This document shows, in pieces, positions 1 through 7,846 of a stretch of DNA of 64,000 bases. The notes below the pieces were generated by a model. That model was not told where the DNA came from. It did no database searches and saw only the letters and a program-made list of their open reading frames with translations. Both the position numbers and the translations under genes were made by a program. Position 1 is the stretch's first letter. Every line of letters begins with the position of its first letter. Source of the stretch: DATMNR01 sp963702765 (GTDB lineage: Bacteria; Chloroflexota; Ktedonobacteria; Ktedonobacterales; Ktedonobacteraceae); NCBI GenBank assembly GCA_963702765.1, contig CAVPEB010000053.1, positions 96,172-160,171 of the forward strand, given 5' to 3'.

Positions 1-2
1 AT

Positions 3-155
3 CGTGAACTGGTTAGTGGTGATCTTGTTCGTATTCCAATTGCCGGAGTCGACTTACGCCCTCAGCTTAGTCTTGTGCGTCGTATAGACAAGCAACTTTC
101 GCGAGCTGCTCAGGCATTCTGTTCGCTTTTAGCGACAATCAATGAACAGAGATAA
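3..155 (+). CDS. LysR-family regulator, C-terminal end only
   Basis: An open frame enters from the left edge and stops with TAA at 153-155. The 50 residues contain a pattern typical of the end of the LysR substrate-binding domain: a beta strand with G-D-L-V-R-I-P, then L-R-P-Q-L-S-L-V-R-R, then D-K-Q-L-S-R-A-A-Q-A-F helix. In the family this C-terminal lobe binds a small-molecule co-inducer while the missing N-terminal winged helix binds DNA. The regulated gene cannot be told because the start lies outside the window. Confidence 0.65.
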   Translation, partial: RELVSGDLVRIPIAGVDLRPQLSLVRRIDKQLSRAAQAFCSLLATINEQR

Positions 156-262
156 TTTTCCACTAAGCATAAAAATATGAGATGAGAACCAGGTTTTATA
201 GAGTTTAATAATGGCGACGATTACAAAACCTCGGTGCATTTGCTCTACAAAACTCTGTCTAT

Positions 263-808
263 TTGCTTCCATATTCCGAGGAGGTGGAGAAACATTTTCG
301 GCAGCTAGCTCACGAAATTATTGAGATGGGTGGGGATGCAAGCATTTTTTCTGTAACAGCGCTAGATGCTTCCGATGAACGCCGAATCCTCCTGGTTATC
401 ATAGAAGCACGTGAGGGTGAATATAACGCCGTTATCAAAGTCTGTTCCCGTTTTTTAGCTAACGCTCAACGGGTAGTCCAGGCACAAGCCTGGAATGACC
501 AGGTTCATGCTGAATTTACTGAGGTCTTGGAAAAGGTGCATATACTATTTCGTACCGCCAAACGTCATGATATGTTGGGTGTTTTAACTGCTCCCAAACG
601 TGCTTCAGCCGCTGAAGCATTAATGATATGCGAGCAGGTGTTTCGAATGTTACTTGACCAGGAGTATTCTCGAGCCAGTCGTTTGTTAGAGATGCATAGC
701 GATCTGCTACCTTCTTTGAAGGACATTGAGTCGTCTATTGCTACTAAAACATTGGTAGTGCAGACAGAACAAGATAGCTTGCCAGTAGGTGGTGAGGAAT
801 CGGTGTAA
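263..808 (+). CDS. hypothetical protein, 181 aa
   Basis: A continuous frame from a TTG codon with no close ATG; the GAGGAGG at about 278-284 lies just inside the frame, so the true start could be slightly further on. The protein is soluble-looking and mostly helical, with a hydrophobic strand (R-I-L-L-V-I-I-E-A) near residue 45 and a long helix region after it. I recognise no family. Coding-like residue composition and absence of better alternatives on either strand support it as a gene; function unknown. Confidence 0.5.
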   Translation: MLPYSEEVEKHFRQLAHEIIEMGGDASIFSVTALDASDERRILLVIIEAREGEYNAVIKVCSRFLANAQRVVQAQAWNDQVHAEFTEVLEKVHILFRTAKRHDMLGVLTAPKRASAAEALMICEQVFRMLLDQEYSRASRLLEMHSDLLPSLKDIESSIATKTLVVQTEQDSLPVGGEESV

Positions 809-968
809 TGTGTGTGGCTGGTTAGAAACAATCCTGGATCCGAATTTCAAGTCAATTGAATTGATATTCAATATTTTTAGTTTGCAACCAAAGCCTTACC
901 TCAAGCGTATATATCATTAAGGATAATGAAATCGGGATACTACAGTGGGTTTTAAAAGGGAAATGAAG

Positions 969-1124
969 ATGCCAGAGCGAGAAAATGTGAAGCATCAAAG
1001 CGGTGCTCAAGTAAAAGCAATTGATAATCGACTCTTTCTGACGAGAATTCGTATCTTGCAACTTCTGGCAGTGATCCTCTCTGCTGCATTTGCTCTAGGT
1101 TTGCATCTGATTTTTGCCCGATAG
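969..1124 (+). CDS. small single-pass membrane protein, 51 aa
   Basis: A short frame with AAAGGG at 955-960 placed 8 nt before the second of two in-frame ATGs (963 and 969), which favours 969. The N-terminal half is polar and basic; residues about 28-48 form one hydrophobic segment (I-L-Q-L-L-A-V-I-L-S-A-A-F-A-L-G-L) followed by A-R at the end. It is directly followed by a strong terminator. Function unknown; could be a membrane-anchored regulatory peptide, or not translated. Confidence 0.45.
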   Translation: MPERENVKHQSGAQVKAIDNRLFLTRIRILQLLAVILSAAFALGLHLIFAR

Positions 1125-1162
1125 CTCAAGCCTTGCTTTTAATATAGAAACCAAAACGATAG

Positions 1163-1189
1163 AAGGGACATCCGTTCAGGGTGTCCCTT
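1163..1189 (+). terminator. rho-independent terminator
   Basis: Perfect 8-bp stem AAGGGACA (1163-1170) and TGTCCCTT (1182-1189) with an 11-nt loop, followed by TCTTTTTCTCTTT. It ends the short transcript unit carrying the 51-aa membrane protein. Confidence 0.8.
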
Positions 1190-1360
1190 TCTTTTTCTCT
1201 TTCAGATTTAATAATCCCAAATCAGCTGTAGAGTACAATTTATCCCATCGAGATGGTATTTTGTGAAAACTGATCAATTATGCCTTGCGCCCAGCTATAA
1301 GAAATAGTACAATCAATAGTATTCAAACCATTGATTTGTGAAGCGGGGTATTTTGTAATT

Positions 1361-2218
1361 ATGGGTATATCTGTATCTCACGAGCAAATGAACGCTCAAG
1401 CAGAACAAAGCACTACACCACGTCGTTTGATTGTTACAGCAGGTGTTGTTATTTTCGCAATTCGTGATTGGTCGCTTTGGGTTTTATTACGTGATAGCCC
1501 CTGGGGGCCGCCAATGCGGATCGTACTAGGTTCAGAATCGGTGACTGATGCTGTGGATCGTACGCTCGAAGCCGTGCTAACCTGGCCAAACTGTGCCACA
1601 TTGTTGGAACTCAAGGCAGGTTGGCAAGAACAGCAAGTCTATGTATGGGGGAGTGCCGAGCAGGGAGCTGCAGTCTCTTTGATTCATAGCGTTCTGCTGC
1701 GTGCCAACCATGACGAATTGCGCCCGAATCTACATATGCAACCTGTGCCTAGCCTGCGAGTTGGTTGGAAATCCGTAGCAGAAATCGAATCGGGTCAACA
1801 TGTTCTAGATCCTGAAGTTCGTTCGGTGGTCAATAGTGCTTTGATCGCACTGCGATCTCATATTCAACGTGAACCAGAAATAGTTTTGCGCTATCTTGCT
1901 GATATGAGCAAAATGGGGCTAGCGGATGATAATGATGATTGGTGGCACGAGGATCTCAATGGTCATCCGATCAAGGAGGCTCAAGCTTTTTCAATGCAAA
2001 TAGAACCTCCTTCGGGAGATGGCTCACTTACTTTGGCTGAAGCTGCCTTACTTTACAAAGCCTTTTTTCCTTCGACAGAACAGATAGATTTATCGAACTT
2101 ACGAAGGCGTTTCCTGACGACGAATCTACTTGAGGCTCTGGATGAGGATCGGCCTGTGCGTGGCAAGGAACTTGACTGGCGACGAGTCAGCAAAGCATAT
2201 CGTTATCTTGGTTCTTAG
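1361..2218 (+). CDS. Nudix/NrtR-like protein with degenerate Nudix box
   Basis: The N-terminal ~130 residues follow the Nudix fold order (hydrophobic strand V-T-A-G-V-V-I-F-A, then the region where G-G-x-V-E...R-E-x-x-E-E should be), but here that stretch reads V-L-G-S-E-S-V-T-D-A-V-D-R-T-L-E-A-V and lacks the REUXEE metal-binding core, so hydrolysis is unlikely. The last ~60 residues (T-L-A-E-A-A-L-L-Y-K-A-F ... L-S-N-L-R-R-R-F) resemble the winged-helix domain that follows the Nudix domain in NrtR-type regulators. I chose ATG 1361, 30 nt inside the longest frame, because GGGG at 1345-1348 precedes it. The gene runs into pduO 15 nt downstream, suggesting an operon. An inference is that it is a ligand-sensing regulator. 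Confidence 0.6.
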   Translation: MGISVSHEQMNAQAEQSTTPRRLIVTAGVVIFAIRDWSLWVLLRDSPWGPPMRIVLGSESVTDAVDRTLEAVLTWPNCATLLELKAGWQEQQVYVWGSAEQGAAVSLIHSVLLRANHDELRPNLHMQPVPSLRVGWKSVAEIESGQHVLDPEVRSVVNSALIALRSHIQREPEIVLRYLADMSKMGLADDNDDWWHEDLNGHPIKEAQAFSMQIEPPSGDGSLTLAEAALLYKAFFPSTEQIDLSNLRRRFLTTNLLEALDEDRPVRGKELDWRRVSKAYRYLGS

Positions 2219-2233
2219 CGAGAAGGATGAACT

Positions 2234-2776
2234 ATGGCGAAGGTGACAACAGGTACTGGCGATACTGGCTATACGGGTCTACTGGGTGAGCGAAGAGTAC
2301 CAAAGTATGATCCTCGCCCAGATACTTTTGGCACTGTCGATGAAGCCACGTCAGCCCTGGGATTAGCTCGTGCAATGACCAATGATCCCAAAGTTAAGGA
2401 AATCATCTATCAAATTCAGCAAGAGCTTTACCTGCTCATGGGTGAGTTGGCAACAACACCTGAGAATTACGAGAAGATGGGGTTGCGTATGACGATTGAG
2501 CATGTGCAACGCCTCGAACGGGTTGAAGAACAACTAAAACGTGAAGTTGAAATTCCGAACAAGTTCATTATCCCTGGCGATACCCCCGATGGAGCTGCTC
2601 TCGATCTTGCCCGTACCATCATTCGGCGTGCTGAGCGGATGGCTGTAAAGCTGCTACACGATGAAGTTATTCAAAATGACGAAGTTGTGCGTTACCTTAA
2701 TCGTCTCTCCGACCTCATTTTTATTCTTGCTCGATATGTTGAGGTGAAATCGTCGTTGGCAGAATTACCGGAATAA
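2234..2776 (+). CDS. pduO: ATP:cob(I)alamin adenosyltransferase, PduO type
   Basis: Makes adenosylcobalamin by transferring the 5'-deoxyadenosyl group of ATP to cob(I)alamin. Visible signatures: N-terminal T-G-x-G-D-x-G-x-T-G-L-L-G-E-R-R-V ATP-binding loop with F-G-T-V-D-E-A-x-S-A-L-G, and the C-terminal I-P-G-D-T-P-D-G-A-A-L-D-L-A-R-T-I-I-R-R-A-E-R helix characteristic of the PduO family; 180 aa is the normal size. GAGAAGG at 2220-2226 is the ribosome site. The cobalamin uptake genes lie 38 kb away under a cobalamin riboswitch, so this window holds both uptake and activation of the vitamin. Confidence 0.93.
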   Translation: MAKVTTGTGDTGYTGLLGERRVPKYDPRPDTFGTVDEATSALGLARAMTNDPKVKEIIYQIQQELYLLMGELATTPENYEKMGLRMTIEHVQRLERVEEQLKREVEIPNKFIIPGDTPDGAALDLARTIIRRAERMAVKLLHDEVIQNDEVVRYLNRLSDLIFILARYVEVKSSLAELPE

Positions 2777-2805
2777 GGGCCGCTACCCGTATAATATACT
2801 ACTAA

Positions 2806-4062
2806 TTAGAGTTCTAGGTAGAAGGTGGATCTGGCGGTGGCTATGTCGAGGTAGGACAGAAGTATACTTCTGTGGAGTAGATGACAGATAACCTGCTCGT
2901 TAACGTCTCGACAGATGATATTGATGCTACCTTCGCGAAAGTCGAGTCTTTCGACGGTAAGATTCTGATGCCTAAGACCGAGATTCCTCATGTTGGCTGG
3001 TAGAGTGTTTTTGCTGATCCAACAGGAAATCAGGTTGCACTTTATACTACTTTGAGGCATTGGACCTGAAGTTTTCGGCTTAAAAGCGAATGAGTATCCC
3101 CTCTTGTTTCTGTGCCATTTCAAAGTCTCCCAGAGAAAAAATAAAAAATAGATGACGTGAAGTAGGCTCCCATCAGACTGGGTCTGAAGATATGTTTGTG
3201 GGTTGGTTTCTGTTTTCACTGGCCAAAGTATCACCACAGCCTGCAAAAAGCTAAATCCCTTTGGAAGTATTTCTTGATCCACGTGGATTGTAATATGATC
3301 AGTAAACTTGATGGTGCCACTAACTTCGCCTACTTTCTGTCGGATAAGTTCTTCCAGGCCCAGGCTATGGATATAAGCTTTATAGTGGAACTCTGATTCG
3401 ACAGGCATAATAATGTCGGTAAAATCGAGTGTGAGGTGTATCTCAAATGGCTGATCTTGAAAGATTGTGTACTGAGATCCGTGGAGATCAGTCTGTATCA
3501 CCTCGATCTTTCGTAAGCGAAGTAAACCACTGATTCCTGTCTTTACCCCAACTGGTGGGATAACTTCTGGGGGAACAGGTTCAGACTCGGCAACAACTAG
3601 TGAAGTTGGCACGGATTTCTTAGTAATTGCGGTGGGTTGAGGCTCAACTACGACAATGGGAGCAGGTTCAGCTCCCTCAGAGGTTTCAGCAACATATTCA
3701 GGCTCGGTAGCGATTGAAGATACTGACACAGCTTTCTCAGTAATTGCAGTTGGTTCGTACTCGGCAATGTCTGGAGGATCAGACACAGTTTCTTCACTTT
3801 GTTGTGATTCGGTCAATACCAAATCCGCTGCATGCTTCTGTGCCTGCCCTATCCAATTCTCCTTAATAATGCGCTCGGCTGTCGCTCCAGGTAATAATTT
3901 TGCAATATCTGCCGGTGAATGGCCAGCAAGGCTGGCAAATGTATAAATGCCATTATTGTTGAGACGTTGCTCGACACCATCGCCGATGCCCTTTATCTTT
4001 TGCAGGTCATCTTTAGCTGGAGGCTCCACACCTCTCGGCGTATCTGATCGCTTTTTGGCCAT
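2806..4062 (-). CDS. helix-hairpin-helix protein with acidic Pro-rich linker
   Basis: Residues ~20-65 contain a helix-hairpin-helix module (L-Q-K-I-K-G-I-G-D-G-V-E-Q-R-L-N-N-N-G-I-Y-T-F-A-S-L-A), a fold that usually binds DNA non-specifically. Residues ~90-165 are an acidic, Pro/Glu/Ser-rich linker with repeats around P-T-A-I-T-(E/K)-K. Residues ~175-290 look like a beta-rich domain. The last ~60 residues are antisense to a decayed VOC gene and residues before them are basic and unordered, so the native stop codon has probably been lost and the tail is read-through; the real protein may end near residue 300-320. First gene of no obvious operon; same strand as the following unknown genes. Confidence 0.6.
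   Translation of the reverse strand: MAKKRSDTPRGVEPPAKDDLQKIKGIGDGVEQRLNNNGIYTFASLAGHSPADIAKLLPGATAERIIKENWIGQAQKHAADLVLTESQQSEETVSDPPDIAEYEPTAITEKAVSVSSIATEPEYVAETSEGAEPAPIVVVEPQPTAITKKSVPTSLVVAESEPVPPEVIPPVGVKTGISGLLRLRKIEVIQTDLHGSQYTIFQDQPFEIHLTLDFTDIIMPVESEFHYKAYIHSLGLEELIRQKVGEVSGTIKFTDHITIHVDQEILPKGFSFLQAVVILWPVKTETNPQTYLQTQSDGSLLHVIYFLFFLWETLKWHRNKRGYSFAFKPKTSGPMPQSSIKCNLISCWISKNTLPANMRNLGLRHQNLTVERLDFREGSINIICRDVNEQVICHLLHRSILLSYLDIATARSTFYLEL
2821..3069 (+). pseudogene. decayed VOC/glyoxalase-family domain
   Basis: Read in one frame, this stretch gives E-G-G-S-G-G-G-Y-V-E-V-G, a stop, then M-T-D-N-L-L-V-N-V-S-T-D-D-I-D-A-T, F-A-K-V-E-S, G-K-I-L-M-P-K-T-E-I-P-H-V-G-W, a second stop, then S-V-F-A-D-P-T-G-N-Q-V-A-L-Y. 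This is the usual order of the C-terminal half of a glyoxalase/bleomycin-resistance (VOC) protein (T-V-D-D-I-D-A-T ... P-K-T-E-I-P-G-V-G-W ... F-x-D-P-E-G-N). Two in-frame TAG codons (2878, 3001) and no N-terminal half show decay. It lies antisense under the 3' end of the HhH gene. Confidence 0.65.
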
Positions 4063-4172
4063 AGGTATTCTCTCTTTGAACAGCCATGAGGGAATTAAAC
4101 TTTTGCAGGGGATTTACTGCAATGTTGCTGTAACAATCCCCTGATTGTACATCGCTAACTGTTTTCCAACAT

Positions 4173-4628
4173 CTATGGGTAGATTTCAATGAGGCCGCCC
4201 TCAGCAAAAGCCGTTACTGGAGGATTACCGCCGAAGCTCACTACTGCCGTGAGATTGTACACGCCAGGTGCCAGGCTTGTTGCCTTGGGCGAAGGGGTTG
4301 GCTGTGTATCGGCACCCGAATAAATGAGTTTAGCAGGGCTAGTTGTCACTGATTTGGATGCGAGTGGTGCCGGGCCAGCAGCTCCGCCACCTACGGGAGT
4401 TGCAAAGTAGTTGACGGTGAAGGATATCGGTATTCCCACAATAAAGCCAGCGAGAATGCCGCCGAATGTTACGGTTGACGACAAATTGATGTCAGGTGTT
4501 TCCCCGGCGGGTGGAGTTTGCTCAATCACTATTTGTGAGTTGCCCTGATTGTCACTTACTGTCACTAATGTGCAATCAAGACCAAAACCGGGTCTCCTAA
4601 TTGTGGATGTCCAGTCATGATAAATCAC
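4173..4628 (-). CDS. hypothetical beta-rich protein, 151 aa
   Basis: Frame starting with GTG; AAGGAAAGG sits immediately upstream. The same SD would be better spaced (7 nt) for an ATG at 4619 in another frame that closes after 17 codons, so the N-terminus may hide a frameshift. Contains a hydrophobic Gly-rich stretch (F-G-G-I-L-A-G-F-I-V-G-I-P-I-S-F) near residue 55 and a C-terminal strand pattern A-P-G-V-Y-N-L-T-A-V-V-S-F. Function not recognised. It lies in a minus-strand run behind a SARP-type regulator. Confidence 0.45.
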   Translation of the reverse strand: MIYHDWTSTIRRPGFGLDCTLVTVSDNQGNSQIVIEQTPPAGETPDINLSSTVTFGGILAGFIVGIPISFTVNYFATPVGGGAAGPAPLASKSVTTSPAKLIYSGADTQPTPSPKATSLAPGVYNLTAVVSFGGNPPVTAFAEGGLIEIYP

Positions 4629-4798
4629 CTTTCCTTTTGTTAATTACATATGGTAAAATCAAACTAATGGGCGAAATGTTCTATCGGTGTTGCTATATGA
4701 CTCAAGCTATCCTAGTCACGTCATAGTTCACCTTCTTTCTTTGTGACCTGCCACCTATAGCGGTCACTTACATGAGTAACTAGACGCTCACTAATCGA

Positions 4799-5332
4799 TT
4801 AGAGTAAGCCGTCGATCCAATTGATTACGCTATTCAGCCATCCAATGGCACCATTTAGCCAGCTTACGAGCGATTCCACATCATTGATGAAATCCTGAAC
4901 CCACGCTGCACCACAACCGTTCTGAGCTAGCCAATTAATAACTGATTGGATATCGGCGATCCAGGATTTGAGGTCACTGAGGACACCATTTATCCAACTG
5001 ACAACGGAATCAAGCCAGCCGCCCAGGCCTAGCAAGTCGAGGAACCAAGCGATATCTCCCAACCAGCCATTCACAGTTCCCATCCAGTTGACTGTGTCTT
5101 GAACCCAATTGAGGACAGACTGCAGATAGTTCGTAACAGACTGACACCAATCATCATTCGATGTGATACGTGGGTTCAGCAGGACTAGATTTTGTGCAAC
5201 GGGGTTGCTTCGTACTGGCTTGCGATTCGGTGGTGTGGCCAGTGGCCGTTGAACGTTTGGCGAGGAGGTCGGGATTTGTGACGGCCGCTTTTGTACATCT
5301 GGTAGCTTCGCGATTTGTGGTAGCTCTGCCAT
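4799..5332 (-). CDS. tryptophan-repeat amphipathic helical protein, 177 aa
   Basis: AAGGAGAAC lies 6 nt before the ATG, a strong ribosome site. Residues 1-60 are polar and Pro-rich without a signal peptide; residues ~62-177 hold about fifteen tryptophans spaced mostly 7, 10 or 11 residues apart (for example L-N-W-V-Q-D-T-V-N-W-M-G-T-V-N-G-W-L and S-W-L-N-G-A-I-G-W-L-N-S-V-I-N-W-I), separated by Asp/Asn/Ser. This 7/11 periodicity places Trp, Leu and Ile on one face of long helices. Two cysteines flank the repeat region. I know no named family; membrane-surface or lipid binding is an inference. Confidence 0.6.
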   Translation of the reverse strand: MAELPQIAKLPDVQKRPSQIPTSSPNVQRPLATPPNRKPVRSNPVAQNLVLLNPRITSNDDWCQSVTNYLQSVLNWVQDTVNWMGTVNGWLGDIAWFLDLLGLGGWLDSVVSWINGVLSDLKSWIADIQSVINWLAQNGCGAAWVQDFINDVESLVSWLNGAIGWLNSVINWIDGLL

Positions 5333-5830
5333 TTAAGTTCTCCTTTAGTTTGCGTGCCTATTGATAAAAGATTTGCCTGATCGTTTGCCTACAATTGATT
5401 CATACACTCGATACGTCGTTCGTAATGACCAACACTCTAGGGCATAGGTGTTAATTTCCATGCTAATCCCAAGAGTAGTGAAGGCTCTCATTAGTCCAAA
5501 ACACCGTGGTTCGCTCACGCTTGATGAGGCCTATATCTATAGAGGCCGTTCGTATTTGCGGATTTCTGGCCATGGCAGATCACATTTCTGTGAGGTAACT
5601 GTTCTTTTCAAACTAAAGTCGTTGACGGCTAAAATGTATGGCTAAAAGTGGTAGACAGCTTCAATTACCTTATAGCTCACCTCCATTGTATCGAAAATTC
5701 TCTTGCAAATTTGTCCTATTGTCTCCGTAGTGGAGTGAAAATCACGCCAAATGTGCATGATGAGAACAGCGTCGTTACAACTATTTCTTTTCTGAACTGT
5801 CGCCGTCGAGAGGGTTGGTCGCGTTTGATC
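5333..5830. other. intergenic, no gene seen
   Basis: About 500 bases between the tryptophan-repeat gene and the 80-aa gene. Short frames occur on both strands but none has a ribosome site, a family resemblance or coding-like composition. It should contain the promoter of the tryptophan-repeat gene. Confidence 0.4.
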
Positions 5831-6073
5831 TCATCCCATCAAGCGTGTTAGCCAACTTCTTAGTCGCCAGCGAATTCCTAGTTTGACACCCATTTCTTCC
5901 AGGTAAGGTGCGATGAAGTCCTCAATTTCGCCCGGGTTTTTTAGATAGCGGCGTTTGTGACTCGAGACATGTGTGATATGTCCGCGAAACACGCCTTGGC
6001 TAGCAACTTCAGTTCCGTCTTCGACCCAGACTTTGACGATGAACGATTGTGCACCGGGCTCTAACGTATCCAT
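5831..6073 (-). CDS. conserved-looking small protein, 80 aa
   Basis: A compact soluble protein: beta strand S-F-I-V-K-V-W-V-E, then F-R-G-H-I-T-H-V-S-S-H-K-R-R-Y-L-K, then a helix P-G-E-I-E-D-F-I-A-P-Y-L-E-E-M-G-V. I have the impression of having seen the R-G-H-I-T-H-V...R-R-Y-x-K...I-x-x-F-I-x-P-Y-L pattern in small proteins of Chloroflexi next to BTAD regulators, but cannot name a function. It lies just downstream of the SARP gene on the same strand. Start ATG at 6073 with no strong SD. Confidence 0.6.
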   Translation of the reverse strand: MDTLEPGAQSFIVKVWVEDGTEVASQGVFRGHITHVSSHKRRYLKNPGEIEDFIAPYLEEMGVKLGIRWRLRSWLTRLMG

Positions 6074-6296
6074 TTTCGCCCTTACCTTTTAGTTGATCCT
6101 GAGGCCAGGTTTCGCTTGCCTCGACCGGACCTTATCAGGTGCAAGGTAAATGTAACATCGAGGTATCTATTGGAGAGTCTTTTTGCTATCTCAAATGGAG
6201 TATATTGAGCGTCATTTTTTGCGTCTATTGCCCGTCATTTAAACGTCTTCTACTTTTGTGCTCCGATTTGGTTGAAAGCATCATTGTTCAAGGTTA

Positions 6297-7232
6297 TTAT
6301 TTGTCATGCAGAGCCGTCTCTACCATTTGAATGCTTTGCTGCACCTGATTCTGAAGTTCTGTGAGGCTTCTTTGTACCTGTGCAAGACGACCAAGAACCG
6401 CAAGTAGTTGAGGAGCAGGTACCTCGGGAGGGGTATCAACCTCGATGGGGGTTGGGGGAGGCTCATCAAGCTGGTCTGCCTGAATCTGTTTGAAGAGCGC
6501 CTGTGTGCTTTTGGAAGGTCTTATACCCAGTTCTTCATCCAGTGCTGCGGCACAGCGTTCGTATTGTCGGAGCGCTTCCGCCCGGTCGCCGAGTAAGTAA
6601 TAGAGACGCATCATGCGCCGGTGGGTTCGTTCGCGGGCGCGGTCATAGCACATGATACGCATTCCGTATAACAGACCTGTCTCGTAGTCGTAATGAACTT
6701 CGGAAAAAATCATGAGCTTATCCAGCATAGCAAGATACATGCTTTGGAGACGTTCTCGCTCTAGCAAACACCAGTCCTGATACCAACCTTCGAGGAGAGG
6801 ACCCTGGTAAAGTTGAACTGTTTCTTCTAGCAGTTGAGCTGTTGTGCTATCCATCTCCTGGCCTGGTGTTTTCTGAACAAGGTTAAAAACCTGCTCGAAT
6901 TCTGCCACGTCGAGCCAGAGGTCGGCTTCAGAATTAAGCTGGACCCAATCTTGATCAACAAGCAATAGGCGATCGTTCGCAGGTTCACTTTGAGAACCTA
7001 AAGCAGATTGAAGCTGCCAGAGAGCCTGCCGTAAGTTCTTTTTTGACTGGGTAGTGGTGGTTTCGGGCCATAAGATGCTGGCGAGAGTTTCGCGGGGGAG
7101 GGAGTGATCGCGATGTAATAACAAGTAGCAAAACAATTCCTGGATCTTGCGGGCATCGAAACCCTCCAGAATTCTTTCGTTGCGCCGTACACTGAATTTG
7201 CCAAAGAGCTGTATACGTAATTTGACCATCAT
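6297..7232 (-). CDS. SARP/BTAD-type transcriptional activator
   Basis: Residues ~1-100 form an OmpR-like winged helix (L-R-I-Q-L-F-G-K-F-S-V-R-R-N ... R-K-I-Q-E-L-F-C-Y-L-L-L-H-R ... L-A-S-I-L-W-P-E ... L-R-Q-A-L-W-Q-L-Q), followed by the helical bacterial transcriptional activation domain (residues ~105-260: W-L-D-V-A-E-F-E ... Y-Q-G-P-L-L-E-G-W-Y-Q-D-W ... A-L-R-Q-Y-E-R-C-A-A-A-L-D-E-E-L-G-I-R-P). The ~60-residue C-terminal tail has Pro-rich and coiled-coil segments. No ATPase domain, so it is the short SARP form. GGGGGAG directly precedes two ATGs (7232, 7229); a GTG at 7241 is a less likely start. It probably controls the minus-strand genes downstream. Confidence 0.85.
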   Translation of the reverse strand: MMVKLRIQLFGKFSVRRNERILEGFDARKIQELFCYLLLHRDHSLPRETLASILWPETTTTQSKKNLRQALWQLQSALGSQSEPANDRLLLVDQDWVQLNSEADLWLDVAEFEQVFNLVQKTPGQEMDSTTAQLLEETVQLYQGPLLEGWYQDWCLLERERLQSMYLAMLDKLMIFSEVHYDYETGLLYGMRIMCYDRARERTHRRMMRLYYLLGDRAEALRQYERCAAALDEELGIRPSKSTQALFKQIQADQLDEPPPTPIEVDTPPEVPAPQLLAVLGRLAQVQRSLTELQNQVQQSIQMVETALHDK

Positions 7233-7846
7233 CTCCCCCACAAAGCGATGGACTAGCTTAACTGAATATCCAGATTCAGACCTAAGTGTGGGCGTACATT
7301 CAAAATCTTATTTACGAGATTATTTTCATTGCAGAAATTGTGCTGGTTTTCGTAATCAACTCTACGTTTCAAAGTTTAGTTTACAACCCTAACATTATAG
7401 TCTCAGCAATCTTGTAGAGTTCTAACAAATCAATCACAAATATGATACTTGTCCAAAATTTTAGGGAATATTCTCATTTTTTCACCATTTGAAGCTAAAA
7501 ATGCGAAAAATTGAGTTCAATGGTAACTCAACATGAAACATTATCAAGGGGATCTTGGGTTAATACGTTTGTGGTCAGGTAAGATTTATCCTCGACAATA
7601 GTAACATTTTATTCCGTTAAAATCTACCCGTAATATGTTAAAATGTGGTATTTATGGCATTGGCATGAAATACTACAAATGAGCAAACTAGCTTCGAATG
7701 CTTAAAAAACCTTCTCCCAACGTATATACGTTTACTGATCAGATTTTTAATGCATCAATCTATGATAGAATGAATCTGCGTATTATTGTGATCATTATTC
7801 TGCCCGCAAGGCTTAAAAAGCTGATTATTGGCCAGAAAGAATAATT
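7233..7846. other. AT-rich divergent intergenic region
   Basis: Roughly 600 AT-rich bases between the minus-strand SARP gene and the plus-strand glucosidase gene. No credible coding frame; must hold both promoters. No strong consensus promoter or riboswitch was identified by eye. Confidence 0.45.

Noticed and set aside
5448..5851. Short plus-strand frames between the Trp-repeat and 80-aa genes
   Set aside because: No ribosome site, no coding-like composition.
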